Counted from the stretch's first letter, positions 18,019 to 26,930 are shown. The stretch is DNA of 58,347 nucleotides from Deltaproteobacteria bacterium (GCA_020444205.1 JAHLLJ010000009.1:1-58347), one strand, 5' to 3'. Notes: generated from the letters alone by a model not told the origin. Numbers and translations: made by a program.

Positions 18019-18783
18019 ATGCCTTTTGAATGGATTAAAAAAACCATAGGCCTGTTTTTGGGGGCATCCGCGGCCCTGTCCCTGATCCTGGTGAGTGCCT
18101 GTGGCGGCTCTCCCACTGCTCCTCCGCCACCTTCCGCCGATCTGGGCGCTCCTTTGGCCGTAAGCCACCCCTCGGGTCCTGATTGGCAGGGCGATATAGT
18201 ATTCGGCGGCTACCGGGTCCACGGCATTCAAGCTGAAAAGCCGGTGCAGAAAGACTGGTCGTTCGTGGGCATGCGGGGCCTGGTCATGCGTCAAGCAGCC
18301 GGTTTCGTGCTCAGCGGCCCGCAGGGCGATTGGTACTGCCGCTGCGCCCTGGGCGGCGATTACGGGGGCATGCCCTTGAACATAGGCACCCTTTGGGGCC
18401 ACGGCTTCACCCTGGACCCCAGCCACAGCATGGCCCTGGCCTGCATCATGAAACCAGCCAAAGGCGGCAAGACCTGGCGCATGTCCATGTATTCCCTGCC
18501 CGCCAAGTGGCGGGACGCGGGTAAGGACCCGCAAGTCTCCGGCGCCTTGAGCGACGCCGTTGATGTGACCATACGTATAAAGGGAAAGGGCATTACCTCT
18601 GTGGAAACTGTGGGGGGAAGCCGCCCTCCGGTGTATAAGTTCTTGGGAGAAAACGGCCAGATCGCCCAAGTGCGGGTAAAAGCGCCTCAGCAGGTATGGC
18701 TTCCTCAGGGCAGCCTGCGCGGTCCCCTGGCCGCTGCCGTAGCGGGTGTTTTAGTGGGCCACGGGGACATCGTTAAAAAATGA
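18019..18783 (+). CDS. Predicted lipoprotein of unknown function, paralogue 2
   Basis: A 254-residue lipoprotein with lipobox LVSAC (Cys28), followed by a Pro-rich spacer (PTAPPPPSA). The mature part aligns with the preceding gene: VFGGYRVHGI against FSFGPYTVGDI, SFVGMRGL against GFIGYESY, DWYCRCAL (W105, C107, C109) against AWHCNCAV, and MALACIMKP (C142) against SLACSLRSP. The C-terminal LPQGSLRGPLAAAVAGVL also resembles LPDSPQQEAMAAASAALL. ATG 18019 lies 16 bases after the first gene, with aaaagg at 18006-18011. Likely both are anchored in the envelope; no function can be assigned. Confidence 0.82.
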   Translation: MPFEWIKKTIGLFLGASAALSLILVSACGGSPTAPPPPSADLGAPLAVSHPSGPDWQGDIVFGGYRVHGIQAEKPVQKDWSFVGMRGLVMRQAAGFVLSGPQGDWYCRCALGGDYGGMPLNIGTLWGHGFTLDPSHSMALACIMKPAKGGKTWRMSMYSLPAKWRDAGKDPQVSGALSDAVDVTIRIKGKGITSVETVGGSRPPVYKFLGENGQIAQVRVKAPQQVWLPQGSLRGPLAAAVAGVLVGHGDIVKK

Positions 18784-18883
18784 CAAGGCCAACTTAGTGC
18801 ACCCGGGCTGATTTTCGAAAAATCTCTTACCCCTACATCTTGTTGTGGCGCGTGAGCCAACCCACAGGGTATTGTGTAACGGG

Positions 18884-18910
18884 TTGACTCTGGGGCATGT
18901 TTTTGATAAT
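18884..18910 (+). promoter_or_regulatory. Candidate promoter of smc
   Basis: TTGACT (18884-18889) and GATAAT (18905-18910) are good -35 and -10 matches but are 15 bases apart, shorter than ideal. They sit 29 bases before the smc start. Confidence 0.45.
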
Positions 18911-18938
18911 TTCGAGTGAACACTAACGTGGGGTGACC

Positions 18939-21900
18939 ATGAAGGTTCGCCGTCTGGACATCATAGGCTTCAAATCATTTGCAGACCGCACCGTTATGGA
19001 CTTTCCCGAGGGCCTGTGCGCGGTGGTGGGCCCCAATGGATGCGGCAAGTCCAACGTGGTGGATGCCGTGCGCTGGGCCCTGGGCGAGCAATCCGCCCGC
19101 CAGCTTCGCGGTCAGAGCATGGAAGATGTGATCTTCAACGGCGCCGACGGCCGCAAGCCGGCGGGCATGGCCGAGGTCAATGTTGTTTTTGAAAACGACG
19201 GCAGCGTTACCGCCGAGCCCTATGCCGGCCTGAGCGAGATAATGGTCACCCGCCGCTTGTACCGCAATGGCGACAGCGAGTATCGCATCAATAAGATGCC
19301 TTGCCGCCTCAAGGACATACAGCAGGTGCTCATGGACACCGGCCTGGGCAACCGGGCCTATGCCATCATCGAACAGGGCAGGGTGGCCGCCTTTATCGAG
19401 GCCAAGCCCATTGAGCGCCGCTTGTGGGTGGAGGAAGCGGCGGGCATTACCCGCTTTAAGAACCAGAAAAAGGTCAGCCTGCGCAAGATGCAGGGCACCA
19501 AGGACAACCTTGCGCGCCTTGAGGATATCCTTTTAGAGGTCTCCACCCAGATGGAGCGCCTCAAACGCCAGGCCAAAAAGGCCCAGACCCACAAGAACCT
19601 GCGCGAGCAGATCCGCGAGTTGGACCTTACTGTTTCCAGCTTTGAATTCCGCCAATACAACCAGGAAATCTCCCAGGTGCGCGCAGAGGCCGATGCGGCG
19701 GGCACCAGCCTGGAGCTGGCCAATCAGCGCCTGAACGGCCTGGAAACCGATCTGGAGACCGCCCGCCTGGAGCTCATGGAGGCTGAAGAGGAGATTCGCG
19801 ACTCCGGGGCCCGCCGCCTGGAGGCCCAGGGGGCCATTCAAAAAGCGGAAAACGAGCTTATTCTCCTGGGGCGCGAGTCGGAAAACCTCAAGCGTCAGGC
19901 CGAACGCCTGGAACAGGAGCGGGTAGAGCTCAAACGCGGTTTGGTATCCAACCAGGACGAGCTCAACCAGGCGCGGCGTTTGTTGGCCGAAGCCGAAGGG
20001 CGCAGCCGCCAAAGCGACCTGGCCATGGGCGAGGCCTCCCAAGAAGTTGCCCGCTGCCAGGAGGCCCTGAACGCGGCCGAAGAGGCGGTGGACCTGGCCA
20101 AGGCTGAGTTGGTGGACGCCATGAGCCGCCTGAGCCAGATCAAGAACCGCCAGGGCGATCTGGAGCGCCGCCGCCAGGAGTTGGAGCGCCGCCGTCAGCA
20201 GCAACAAGAGCAGCGCCGCCAAATGATGGAGCAGGAGGCTGAATCCGGGCAAAACCTGGAGCAGGTGCGCCAGGAAGTGGAAAGCCTGCGCATGGCCCAG
20301 GAAGAAACCTCCCAAGGGCTGGCTCAGGCCAGGGCCCGGCTCAAAGAGCTGGGCGAGGAACTCAGCGCCCTGCGCCGGGAAGAGGCCGAGACCACTCGCC
20401 GCCGCCACGAGATCGACGCTTCGGTGAGCGCCCTGACCCTTAGCCTGGATTCCCACCAATGGGCTGGGTCTGGGGTGCGCAAGCTACTCAAGGCCGGCCA
20501 GGCAGGCGAACTGCCCGTGTCGCTCAAGGGCATGGTGGCTGAAAAGCTCAATGTGGAGCCCGGCCGCGAGGAGCTGGTTGAAAGCGTTCTGGGTCTGGAT
20601 TTGCAGGCGGTGATCGTGCAAAACGGCCAGGATGCCCTGGCTCTGGCCGCCTGGAGCGGGGAAAAGGGCCTGGGGCGCATCAGGGTGGTGGCCCTGGAAG
20701 ATCTGGCCTCGCAGGGGCAACAGCCTCCTTCCGGCGCGCAGGCCTTGTCCGGGTTGGTGCGGCCCGAGGCAGGTTACGAGGCCTTGGCTCAGCTTTTGGC
20801 TGGGGCGGGTTGGTGCCAAGACCTGGAGGCCGCCTGGCGGGCCGGGCGCTCCCTGGCTCCCGGCCAGGTGGTGGTGAGCCCGGGTGGTCAGCGCCTGGAC
20901 AAACCCGGCCTGGGAACCGTGGGCCGCGGCAAGGACGACGGCCAGTCCATCCTGGCCCGGCGCAATGAGCTGCAAAACAAGCGCAAGGAATTGGCCCAGG
21001 CCCAGGAGGCCGAACAGGCTGCCTCTCAAAAACGCCGTGCAGCCGAGGCGGCCATGGTCCAGGCCGAAGAAGAGCGCGATTTCCTGAGCGAAGAGCAGCA
21101 GGCCCGTCAGCAGGAGTTGGCCCAGCGAGAGCGTGACCTGGCCCGGGCAGAGCAGGAAAATCAAGGGGCCCAGCGCCGCTTGCAGGCCCTGGACTTTGAG
21201 AACGAAGAGACCGAGAGCGAGTTTGACCACCTGCGCCGGGAAATGACTACCCTGGAGCAGGAGAGCGCGGAGTTGCAGGGCCGCGATCAGGAGCTGGAAG
21301 AGGAGCTGGAGCAGTCCCGGGCCATGCTCCAGGAAGCACGCCAGGCCATGGAGGATGCGCGGCATCTGGAAGGCGAGGCCAAGCTGGCCGCCGCCAGCCT
21401 GGGCAGCCAGACCCAGCAGGCCCAGCGCGAGGCTCAGCGCCTGCAACAAGAGAACGACCGGGCCAGCGCCAGGATATTGGCCCTGGGCCGGGAGGCGGAG
21501 CAGACCCAGGAGCAGCTAAAAAGCTGTGAACAGCGCCGGAGCCAAGAGCAGGAAGGCCTGGGCGGGCTTTACTCGGAATTGGACCGTCAGGAGTCCGGCC
21601 TTAAGCACGCTCAGGAAGTGCTGGGGCATGCCCAAGGCCGCACCGCCCAGTTGGAGGGCGAGCTCAAACGGGCCCGGGCCGAGCTGAAGCAGGCGGAAAA
21701 CGCGGGCCAGGAGCTGGCCTGGAAGCTGCGCGAGCTGGAGCTCAAGCGGGAGCAGGTGGCCGAGCAGGTCATGGAACGCTGCCGGGTTGAGTTGGCCGCC
21801 CACTACAAGGAACACCTGCCCGAGGGGACCTTTGATCTGGAGAGCAACAAGCGTAAGCTGGAAAAGCTGCGCAAACGCCTGAACCGTTTGGGCCCGGTTA

Positions 21901-22502
21901 ACCTGGAGGCCATCAGCGAGCACGCCGCCTTGTCCGAGCGCCATGAGTTCCTTACCACCCAAAAGGCCGACCTGGAGGCCTCTCTGGAGGACCTGCGCGC
22001 GGCTATCCGCAAGATCAACCGCACCACCCGTGGCCGTTTCCTGGAGACCCTGGAGCTGGTCAATCAACGTCTGGACGGGGTGTTCAAGGTGCTGTTCGGC
22101 GGTGGCAAGGCCCAACTGGCCTTGGAAGAGGGCACTGACCCGCTGGACGCGGGCCTGCACATGATGGTGGAGCTGCCGGGAAAGAAGCTCAAAAACCTCG
22201 ACGGCCTCTCCGGCGGGGAAAAGGCCATGAGCGCGGTGGCCGTGCTCTTTGCTTTGTTCCTTATCCGGCCCGCCCCCTTCTGCATCCTGGACGAGGTGGA
22301 CGCTCCCCTGGACGAGGCCAACAACGGCCGCTTCCTGGACCTGTTGCAGCAGCTCTCCCGGCGCTCGCAGATCCTCATGATCACCCACAGCCGCTCCAGC
22401 ATGGAGTTGGTCAACACCCTCTACGGAGTGACCATGGAGCACAAGGGGGTGAGCAAGCTGCTCAGGGTGTCCTTGGAGCAGGGAGAATCGTTAGCCGCTT
22501 AA
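18939..22502 (+). CDS. smc: Chromosome segregation protein SMC
   Basis: This ATPase, with ScpA and ScpB, compacts and segregates the chromosome. It has 1187 residues, full length for the family. The N-terminal ATPase half has FKSFADRT and Walker A GPNGCGKSN (~30-40). Long coiled coils (~170-500 and ~680-1020) flank a hinge domain (~510-670). The C-terminal half has the signature LSGGEKAMSA and Walker B CILDEVDAPLDE. ATG 18939 with ggggtg just upstream is preferred over GTG 18933, two codons earlier. It is probably transcribed separately from the lipoproteins, given the 155-bp gap with a candidate promoter. A hairpin follows the stop, before ftsY. Confidence 0.97.
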   Translation: MKVRRLDIIGFKSFADRTVMDFPEGLCAVVGPNGCGKSNVVDAVRWALGEQSARQLRGQSMEDVIFNGADGRKPAGMAEVNVVFENDGSVTAEPYAGLSEIMVTRRLYRNGDSEYRINKMPCRLKDIQQVLMDTGLGNRAYAIIEQGRVAAFIEAKPIERRLWVEEAAGITRFKNQKKVSLRKMQGTKDNLARLEDILLEVSTQMERLKRQAKKAQTHKNLREQIRELDLTVSSFEFRQYNQEISQVRAEADAAGTSLELANQRLNGLETDLETARLELMEAEEEIRDSGARRLEAQGAIQKAENELILLGRESENLKRQAERLEQERVELKRGLVSNQDELNQARRLLAEAEGRSRQSDLAMGEASQEVARCQEALNAAEEAVDLAKAELVDAMSRLSQIKNRQGDLERRRQELERRRQQQQEQRRQMMEQEAESGQNLEQVRQEVESLRMAQEETSQGLAQARARLKELGEELSALRREEAETTRRRHEIDASVSALTLSLDSHQWAGSGVRKLLKAGQAGELPVSLKGMVAEKLNVEPGREELVESVLGLDLQAVIVQNGQDALALAAWSGEKGLGRIRVVALEDLASQGQQPPSGAQALSGLVRPEAGYEALAQLLAGAGWCQDLEAAWRAGRSLAPGQVVVSPGGQRLDKPGLGTVGRGKDDGQSILARRNELQNKRKELAQAQEAEQAASQKRRAAEAAMVQAEEERDFLSEEQQARQQELAQRERDLARAEQENQGAQRRLQALDFENEETESEFDHLRREMTTLEQESAELQGRDQELEEELEQSRAMLQEARQAMEDARHLEGEAKLAAASLGSQTQQAQREAQRLQQENDRASARILALGREAEQTQEQLKSCEQRRSQEQEGLGGLYSELDRQESGLKHAQEVLGHAQGRTAQLEGELKRARAELKQAENAGQELAWKLRELELKREQVAEQVMERCRVELAAHYKEHLPEGTFDLESNKRKLEKLRKRLNRLGPVNLEAISEHAALSERHEFLTTQKADLEASLEDLRAAIRKINRTTRGRFLETLELVNQRLDGVFKVLFGGGKAQLALEEGTDPLDAGLHMMVELPGKKLKNLDGLSGGEKAMSAVAVLFALFLIRPAPFCILDEVDAPLDEANNGRFLDLLQQLSRRSQILMITHSRSSMELVNTLYGVTMEHKGVSKLLRVSLEQGESLAA

Positions 22503-22577
22503 ACAGGCTTCGCCAGCCACCCACGGAGCCTACCATTCTGGCTGCGGGGCGTTGATTATAGACAAACGGTTACGCCC

Positions 22578-22606
22578 TTGACGCGGGGGACGTGGCTTAT
22601 TAGATT
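22578..22606 (+). promoter_or_regulatory. Candidate promoter of ftsY
   Basis: TTGACG (22578-22583), 17-base spacer, TAGATT (22601-22606). Transcription would begin near 22613, inside the hairpin at 22610-22633. Confidence 0.4.
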
Positions 22607-22609
22607 TGC

Positions 22610-22640
22610 CGGGCGGGCCCATGGGCCTGCCCGAAGCTTT
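22610..22640 (+). terminator. Hairpin with T-run between smc and ftsY
   Basis: Arms cgggcgggccc (22610-22620) and gggcctgcccg (22623-22633) pair with one G-T wobble, followed by aagcttttt. It looks like the smc terminator but ends only about 25 bases before the ftsY start codon. Confidence 0.65.
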
Positions 22641-22665
22641 TTCACCATCAGCTTGATCGGATGAC

Positions 22666-23925
22666 ATGGCTTTTTTCAAACGCTTTAAAAAGAAAAAGGC
22701 GCAGCAGGAGCAGGAGGGCCAATCCCAAGCCCAGGACCAGGCCGTATCTGAGCCGGAAGCCGTCTCTCAAGATGAGGAGAATCCGCCGGTTGCCGAAGCT
22801 GCCGTGGCCGAGGCCAAGGACGTAGAGCAAGCCGATACGCCCGCCACTGCGGAGCCAGGGGAGACCAAACAGCCTCAGGAAGAAGAGGCCGCGCCTCAGG
22901 ACCTTGAGACCCAGGCCGAGCCGGTCCCCGAGTCTGAGCCAAAGGCTGAGCTTGAAGCCGAGCAAGAGCCCGAGCCGGAATCTGAGCCCGAAGATGAGCA
23001 GACCTCCGAGCAAGAGCCCAAGCGCGGCCTTTGGGGACGTCTGGGCCAGCGCCTCAAGAAGACCAAGGACAAGATCGGCGGCTCCATCGACCGCATCACC
23101 CTGGGCAAAAAGATTGACGATGAAGTGCTCGACGACCTGGAGGAGGTGCTGGTCACCGCCGACTTGGGAGTGCACACCAGCTTGAAGCTCATCGAGCAGC
23201 TCAGGGGCAAGGTGGCCCGCAAGGAGTTGGACGACACCGAGGCCCTGAAAAAGGCCTTGGCCCAGGGCATCGCCGAGGTGCTGACCGAAGTTCCTCCCAC
23301 CCCGGAACGGGACAACAATCCCCACGTGATCATGGTGGTGGGAGTCAACGGGGTAGGCAAGACCACCAGCATCGGCAAGCTGGCCAATTACTTCAAGAGC
23401 CAGGGCCGCTCGGTGCTGTTGGCAGCGGGCGACACCTTCCGGGCGGCAGCCAACGAGCAGCTCACCATCTGGTCCGAGAGGGTGGGCTGCGACATCGTGG
23501 GCGGCCAGGAAGGTGCCGACCCCTCAGCCGTGGCCTTTGACGCAGTGGAGGCCGCTCTTAACCGGGGCCGCGACCTGGTGCTCATCGACACCGCCGGACG
23601 CCTGCACACCAAGGTTAACCTCATGGAGGAGCTCAAGAAGATCCACCGGGTGCTGGGCAAAAAGCTGCCCGGCGCGCCCCACGAGGTGATTCTGGTGGTG
23701 GACGCCACCACCGGACAAAACGCCTTGCAGCAGGCCAAGCTGTTCAACCAGGTGGTGCCGCTCACCGGGCTGGTCCTTACCAAGCTGGACGGCACGGCCA
23801 AGGGCGGCGTGGTGGTGGCCATTTCCGGAGAGATGAATCTGCCTATCTGCTTCGTGGGCCTGGGGGAGGGCATGGAAGACTTGAGGCCTTTTGAGGCCGA
23901 GGGCTTTGCCGAGGCTATATTCTGA
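22666..23925 (+). CDS. ftsY: Signal recognition particle receptor FtsY
   Basis: This GTPase is the membrane-associated receptor that docks SRP-bound ribosomes at the translocon. It has 419 residues. Residues 1-12 are basic (MAFFKRFKKKK). Residues ~13-118 form a long Glu/Pro/Ala-rich acidic region, as in proteobacterial FtsY membrane-targeting A domains. The N domain helices (~120-200) precede the G domain, with G1 GVNGVGKTTSIGKL, DTAGRLHTK and TKLDGTAKGG, and the C-terminal GLGEGMEDLRPF. ATG 22666 is the only sensible start, with a weak Shine-Dalgarno (cggatg). Confidence 0.96.
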   Translation: MAFFKRFKKKKAQQEQEGQSQAQDQAVSEPEAVSQDEENPPVAEAAVAEAKDVEQADTPATAEPGETKQPQEEEAAPQDLETQAEPVPESEPKAELEAEQEPEPESEPEDEQTSEQEPKRGLWGRLGQRLKKTKDKIGGSIDRITLGKKIDDEVLDDLEEVLVTADLGVHTSLKLIEQLRGKVARKELDDTEALKKALAQGIAEVLTEVPPTPERDNNPHVIMVVGVNGVGKTTSIGKLANYFKSQGRSVLLAAGDTFRAAANEQLTIWSERVGCDIVGGQEGADPSAVAFDAVEAALNRGRDLVLIDTAGRLHTKVNLMEELKKIHRVLGKKLPGAPHEVILVVDATTGQNALQQAKLFNQVVPLTGLVLTKLDGTAKGGVVVAISGEMNLPICFVGLGEGMEDLRPFEAEGFAEAIF

Positions 23926-23944
23926 TCAGAGCTTTAGGGCACAC

Positions 23945-23975
23945 AAAAGGGAGGGCCAATGGCCCTCCCTTTTTA
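23945..23975. terminator. Bidirectional terminator between ftsY and the CBS gene
   Basis: Arms aaaagggagggcc (23945-23957) and ggccctcccttttt (23961-23974) with a 3-base loop give a 13-bp stem with A-rich and T-rich ends. It can terminate both converging genes. Confidence 0.88.
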
Positions 23976-23991
23976 TTTGCGGGTACGTGCC

Positions 23992-24546
23992 TTAGATGGA
24001 GCAGCTTTTGATCATCTCGCAGATATTGTCGCAAACGTCCACTATCCTCAGAACGCCCACCACTTTGTTGCCCCGGCGCACCAGCACCGAAAGCTTGCGC
24101 CCCATGACCAGTACGTGGGCCGCATGGGCCAAACTGGATTCTTCATCGATGAAGTCGTCATCGTTCAGGGGACGCATGGCGTTTTTCACCAGAATGTTGG
24201 AGGCCCGGGCGCACAGCAGGTTCCAGGGGTCGTCCCAGAGTTCTTCCTTGTCCACCATGGATCTCATAAAGGCCGGGTTAAGGCCGAAGTGGGTCAAGCG
24301 GTCGAAATCGGCTATTTTGCGATACTTGGGCTCCAGGGCCTGCAAAAGGTCCCAGTGGGACACCTTGCCGATGACAAAGCCTTTTTCATCCAAGACCAGC
24401 ACCGCGCGGTGCTTGAACTTGGAGGCTCCCGCCTTTTGCCAGGATTTTTCCAGGGCCTGCACCGTCTCGAACAGGGTGGCCTCTTGATGAGTAGTGGCGT
24501 ATTCGTCCAGCGGCACCATGATATCCCTGACGCTCTTGCTCTTCAT
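23992..24546 (-). CDS. CBS-domain protein
   Basis: A 184-residue cytoplasmic protein with two CBS motifs, which usually bind adenine nucleotides and regulate a partner. The first starts at VRDIMVPLDEYATTHQEATLFETV and ends at LDEKGFVIGKVSHWDLL; a ~45-residue insert follows; the second covers NAMRPLNDDDFIDEESSLAHAAHVLVM and SVLVRRGNKVVGVLRIVD. I start at ATG 24546 (MKSKSV), after agaggg; the longer frame to 24612 runs through a hairpin and is not coding. It lies 112 bases downstream of an anion transporter on the same strand, so it could modulate that transporter. That is inference only. Confidence 0.88.
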   Translation of the reverse strand: MKSKSVRDIMVPLDEYATTHQEATLFETVQALEKSWQKAGASKFKHRAVLVLDEKGFVIGKVSHWDLLQALEPKYRKIADFDRLTHFGLNPAFMRSMVDKEELWDDPWNLLCARASNILVKNAMRPLNDDDFIDEESSLAHAAHVLVMGRKLSVLVRRGNKVVGVLRIVDVCDNICEMIKSCSI

Positions 24547-24571
24547 AACAGCCCTCTTTTTTAACCGTAAC

Positions 24572-24609
24572 CTTGCCGAAGGGACTCCGGCCGGAGCCCC
24601 ATCGGCAAG
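24572..24609. repeat. Strong hairpin between the transporter and the CBS gene
   Basis: Arms cttgccga (24572-24579) and tcggcaag (24602-24609) enclose a second near-perfect palindrome (gggactccgg and ccggagcccc, 24581-24600). The result is an almost continuous 38-base stem-loop. No T-run follows on either strand, so it looks more like an RNA-stabilising or processing element than a terminator. Confidence 0.6.
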
Positions 24610-24657
24610 CATTTATCTACATTATCAGGTTCGCATCAGCCTGGTAGTCAAGCAACC

Positions 24658-26271
24658 CTATTTGGCGGTGCCGGCCTGCATGGCCTTGGTGGCGGTCTCC
24701 AAAATGCTGTCCGGGAAACCAACCACGTTATAGATGACCAAAAAGCCCACGACCCAGACCACCAGCATGCAGATCACCCAGAGCACGAAGCCGTACTTCA
24801 AAAAGTCCACCGGGTGGATGGCCCGCTCGCCGGTGTCCGGGTACACGCCCAGGCCGTAAACAATGGCGTTGTTGGGTGTGCCCACGATGAGGAAGTGAGC
24901 AAAGCTGGTGGCAAAGGCCACGGCCAGGCCCACGGCCCAGGGTTCGCCATGCACCTGGGTCATCAGGCCCATGGGGATGGCGATGGGGCCCAACAGGGCG
25001 GTGGTGCCCGCGTCGGACATGAAGTTGGTCATCAAGCCGGACAGGCCGCTCATGCCCACCCACAGGCCAAAGCCCTTGGACATACCCACCGAGCTCAGGG
25101 CCTCCAGGAAGGTCTGGGCCAGCCACATGGCCGCGCCGGACTCCTTGAGCAAGGCGCCCAAGGTAAGAGCGCCGCAATACATGAACCAGGCGTCCCAGGA
25201 GATTCCGGCTAGAATCTTGCGCCACTCGGTGGTGCGGAAGATGACCGGGATGAGCAGGGCCAACAGGGCCGGACCGCCCAAACCCATCTCCTCGCCGCCC
25301 AATATCCACAAGGCTAGGATCAAAAGGAGCATGCCAAAGGTGACATACTCAGCATAGGACATCTTGCCCATCTTGCGGGTCTCGTCCTTGATGGCCACCA
25401 GGCCGGGGGTGAGGTCCTTGGTCTTAATCTTGCGCCCGAATAGGAAGATCATGTAGACGGCTACGATTAAGCCCATGATGGGCACTATGGGAAGGCCGTA
25501 GGTCATCCAGGTGAAGAAGTCCATGGGCACCTTGTACTCGGACCAGAAGCCCATCATGATCACGTTTCGGCCGCCGGCCGCCGGGCTACCCACGCCGCCC
25601 ACGTTCAGAGCGAAACACAGGGCGAACAGCAAAAACTTGGCCAGGGCCGGTTCATGGATGACACTGCCTCCTTTGCTGTTGGCCGCCACCGAACCATAAT
25701 AGACTGCCATCATCACCGGGGTCATGAAGGCACACATGGCGTGGGCCGAAATAAAGCTGCCCACCACGGCCATGGAGATGCAAAGCACAAAGATGGGCAC
25801 GTAAAAGCCTTTGGTCCAGCCCAAGAGCCAAGCGGCCAGGCGTTTATGCAGCCCCACATCCACCACCGCCACGCCCATGGCCAACACCCCCAAAAGGAAC
25901 ATTGGGGCGTCACCGGCAAAAGACTTGCCGATGGACTTCATGGGGAGTAGGTGTAGGAAATAGGCCAACAGGGGCATGAGTATGCCGGTAAGACCGATAG
26001 GAATGGCCTCGGTTGCAAAGAAAATGACCGCCATGGGGATGATGCCCAGCACCACCATGGTTTTGTGTGCCGCCTCCTGAACGTTGTGGGCAACGTGCCA
26101 GGAGATCATTTTTTCGGCGAAGCCGTATTTTTCGACTATCTGGATTACGCTGTCAGGTGTTGGCAGCGCGAAACCAACCAACAAGAATATGGCCACGCCG
26201 ATACTGAGCCACAAAATGCGGCCCTTCATGCTGCCTTCGGAGCCGCCATGGGAGTCGTGATCGTGCGACAT
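24658..26271 (-). CDS. DASS/SLC13-family sodium-coupled anion transporter
   Basis: This inner-membrane transporter of the divalent anion:sodium symporter family takes up dicarboxylates, sulfate or related anions; the substrate cannot be read from sequence. It has 537 residues and about 12 hydrophobic segments. Two family signature regions are visible: NVGGVGSPAAGGRNVIMM and the C-terminal IVGTPNNAIVYGLG. The cytoplasmic N-terminus is His/Asp-rich (MSHDHDSHGG), which is unusual and might bind metal. ATG 26271 follows ggaggac by 7 bases. Upstream is a 670-bp non-coding stretch with three similar palindromes; downstream is the CBS gene. Confidence 0.9.
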   Translation of the reverse strand: MSHDHDSHGGSEGSMKGRILWLSIGVAIFLLVGFALPTPDSVIQIVEKYGFAEKMISWHVAHNVQEAAHKTMVVLGIIPMAVIFFATEAIPIGLTGILMPLLAYFLHLLPMKSIGKSFAGDAPMFLLGVLAMGVAVVDVGLHKRLAAWLLGWTKGFYVPIFVLCISMAVVGSFISAHAMCAFMTPVMMAVYYGSVAANSKGGSVIHEPALAKFLLFALCFALNVGGVGSPAAGGRNVIMMGFWSEYKVPMDFFTWMTYGLPIVPIMGLIVAVYMIFLFGRKIKTKDLTPGLVAIKDETRKMGKMSYAEYVTFGMLLLILALWILGGEEMGLGGPALLALLIPVIFRTTEWRKILAGISWDAWFMYCGALTLGALLKESGAAMWLAQTFLEALSSVGMSKGFGLWVGMSGLSGLMTNFMSDAGTTALLGPIAIPMGLMTQVHGEPWAVGLAVAFATSFAHFLIVGTPNNAIVYGLGVYPDTGERAIHPVDFLKYGFVLWVICMLVVWVVGFLVIYNVVGFPDSILETATKAMQAGTAK

Positions 26272-26468
26272 GAGGTAGCGTCCTCCCCTCCAAACCGCTA
26301 AAGCGAAAGGGCGCGGGATTGTAAAATAGCTGTCAAAGCATTATGTTGCACCACTCGCCGCGGAAGGAACCCGCTTGCTTCCGCAGGCGTGGTCTAATCG
26401 CTCAAGCTTTATTAGCACAGGTGAGCGGCAGACTTAAAGAAAAAAGTAACAAGATTGGCGTCAGTAAC

Positions 26469-26483
26469 GTTGTAAAATGCAAC
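26469..26483. promoter_or_regulatory. Palindromic motif TTGTA-N3-TGCAA, copy A
   Basis: Sequence gttgtaaaatgcaac, followed by gacaccttgg. One of three similar motifs in the 666-bp gap between the helicase gene and the transporter. Apart from these motifs I see no convincing gene there. Confidence 0.5.
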
Positions 26484-26692
26484 GACACCTTGGGCTACGA
26501 TCAAAGATTCGAGCAGCTGTACGGGGCAGGTTGGTTTCCTTGCCTGCTCCCTTAAGCCATTCGGGCCAAGTAGGGATAGCCGTTCATAATTCCGTACTCA
26601 GCCTGTATTGCCGCCAGGTGGAGTGCGTCGCTAGGCCTTTAATCCGCCTCTGGTTTTTGAATCACAAAACTTGGGTTCAGCAGAATGCGGGC

Positions 26693-26707
26693 ATTGTAAA
26701 TTGCAAC
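26693..26707. promoter_or_regulatory. Palindromic motif TTGTA-N3-TGCAA, copy B
   Basis: Sequence attgtaaattgcaac, followed by atcgccttgg. It starts 224 bases after copy A. Confidence 0.5.
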
Positions 26708-26915
26708 ATCGCCTTGGAGTGCATTTCCGCACATAGGCTCACCTATAAGCAGACTGGGAAAGTTTTTTTTGGGTTAGTGCGCTAAAGGGGATAAGTTGGC
26801 CTGCATAAACAAAAATTAATTTGTATCTGAGGAAGGATCGCCCCTAAAAAGGCCTGATGCCGCGTTTGCTCCTGGGGATGGATGCGCTCACCATGCCGCC
26901 TGGGCCAACCCAGGC

Positions 26916-26930
26916 ATTGTATTTTGCAAC
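26916..26930. promoter_or_regulatory. Palindromic motif TTGTA-N3-TGCAA, copy C
   Basis: Sequence attgtattttgcaac, followed by actgccttta. It starts 223 bases after copy B and 7 bases beyond the helicase stop codon. A perfect 7-bp hairpin (gcctggg and cccaggc, 26898-26915) abuts it. Confidence 0.5.

Noticed and set aside
19533-20459. 308-residue minus-strand frame inside smc
   Set aside because: Antisense to the SMC coiled coil; its Leu/Gly/Ala bias comes from the reversed Glu/Gln/Arg codons.
26343-26785. Two short overlapping frames (70 and 102 residues) in the spacer with the palindromes
   Set aside because: No ribosome sites, no signal or domain features, and they overlap each other.
26469-26930. 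CRISPR array
   Set aside because: Only three short imperfect palindromes, 223-224 bases apart; spacing and size do not fit.
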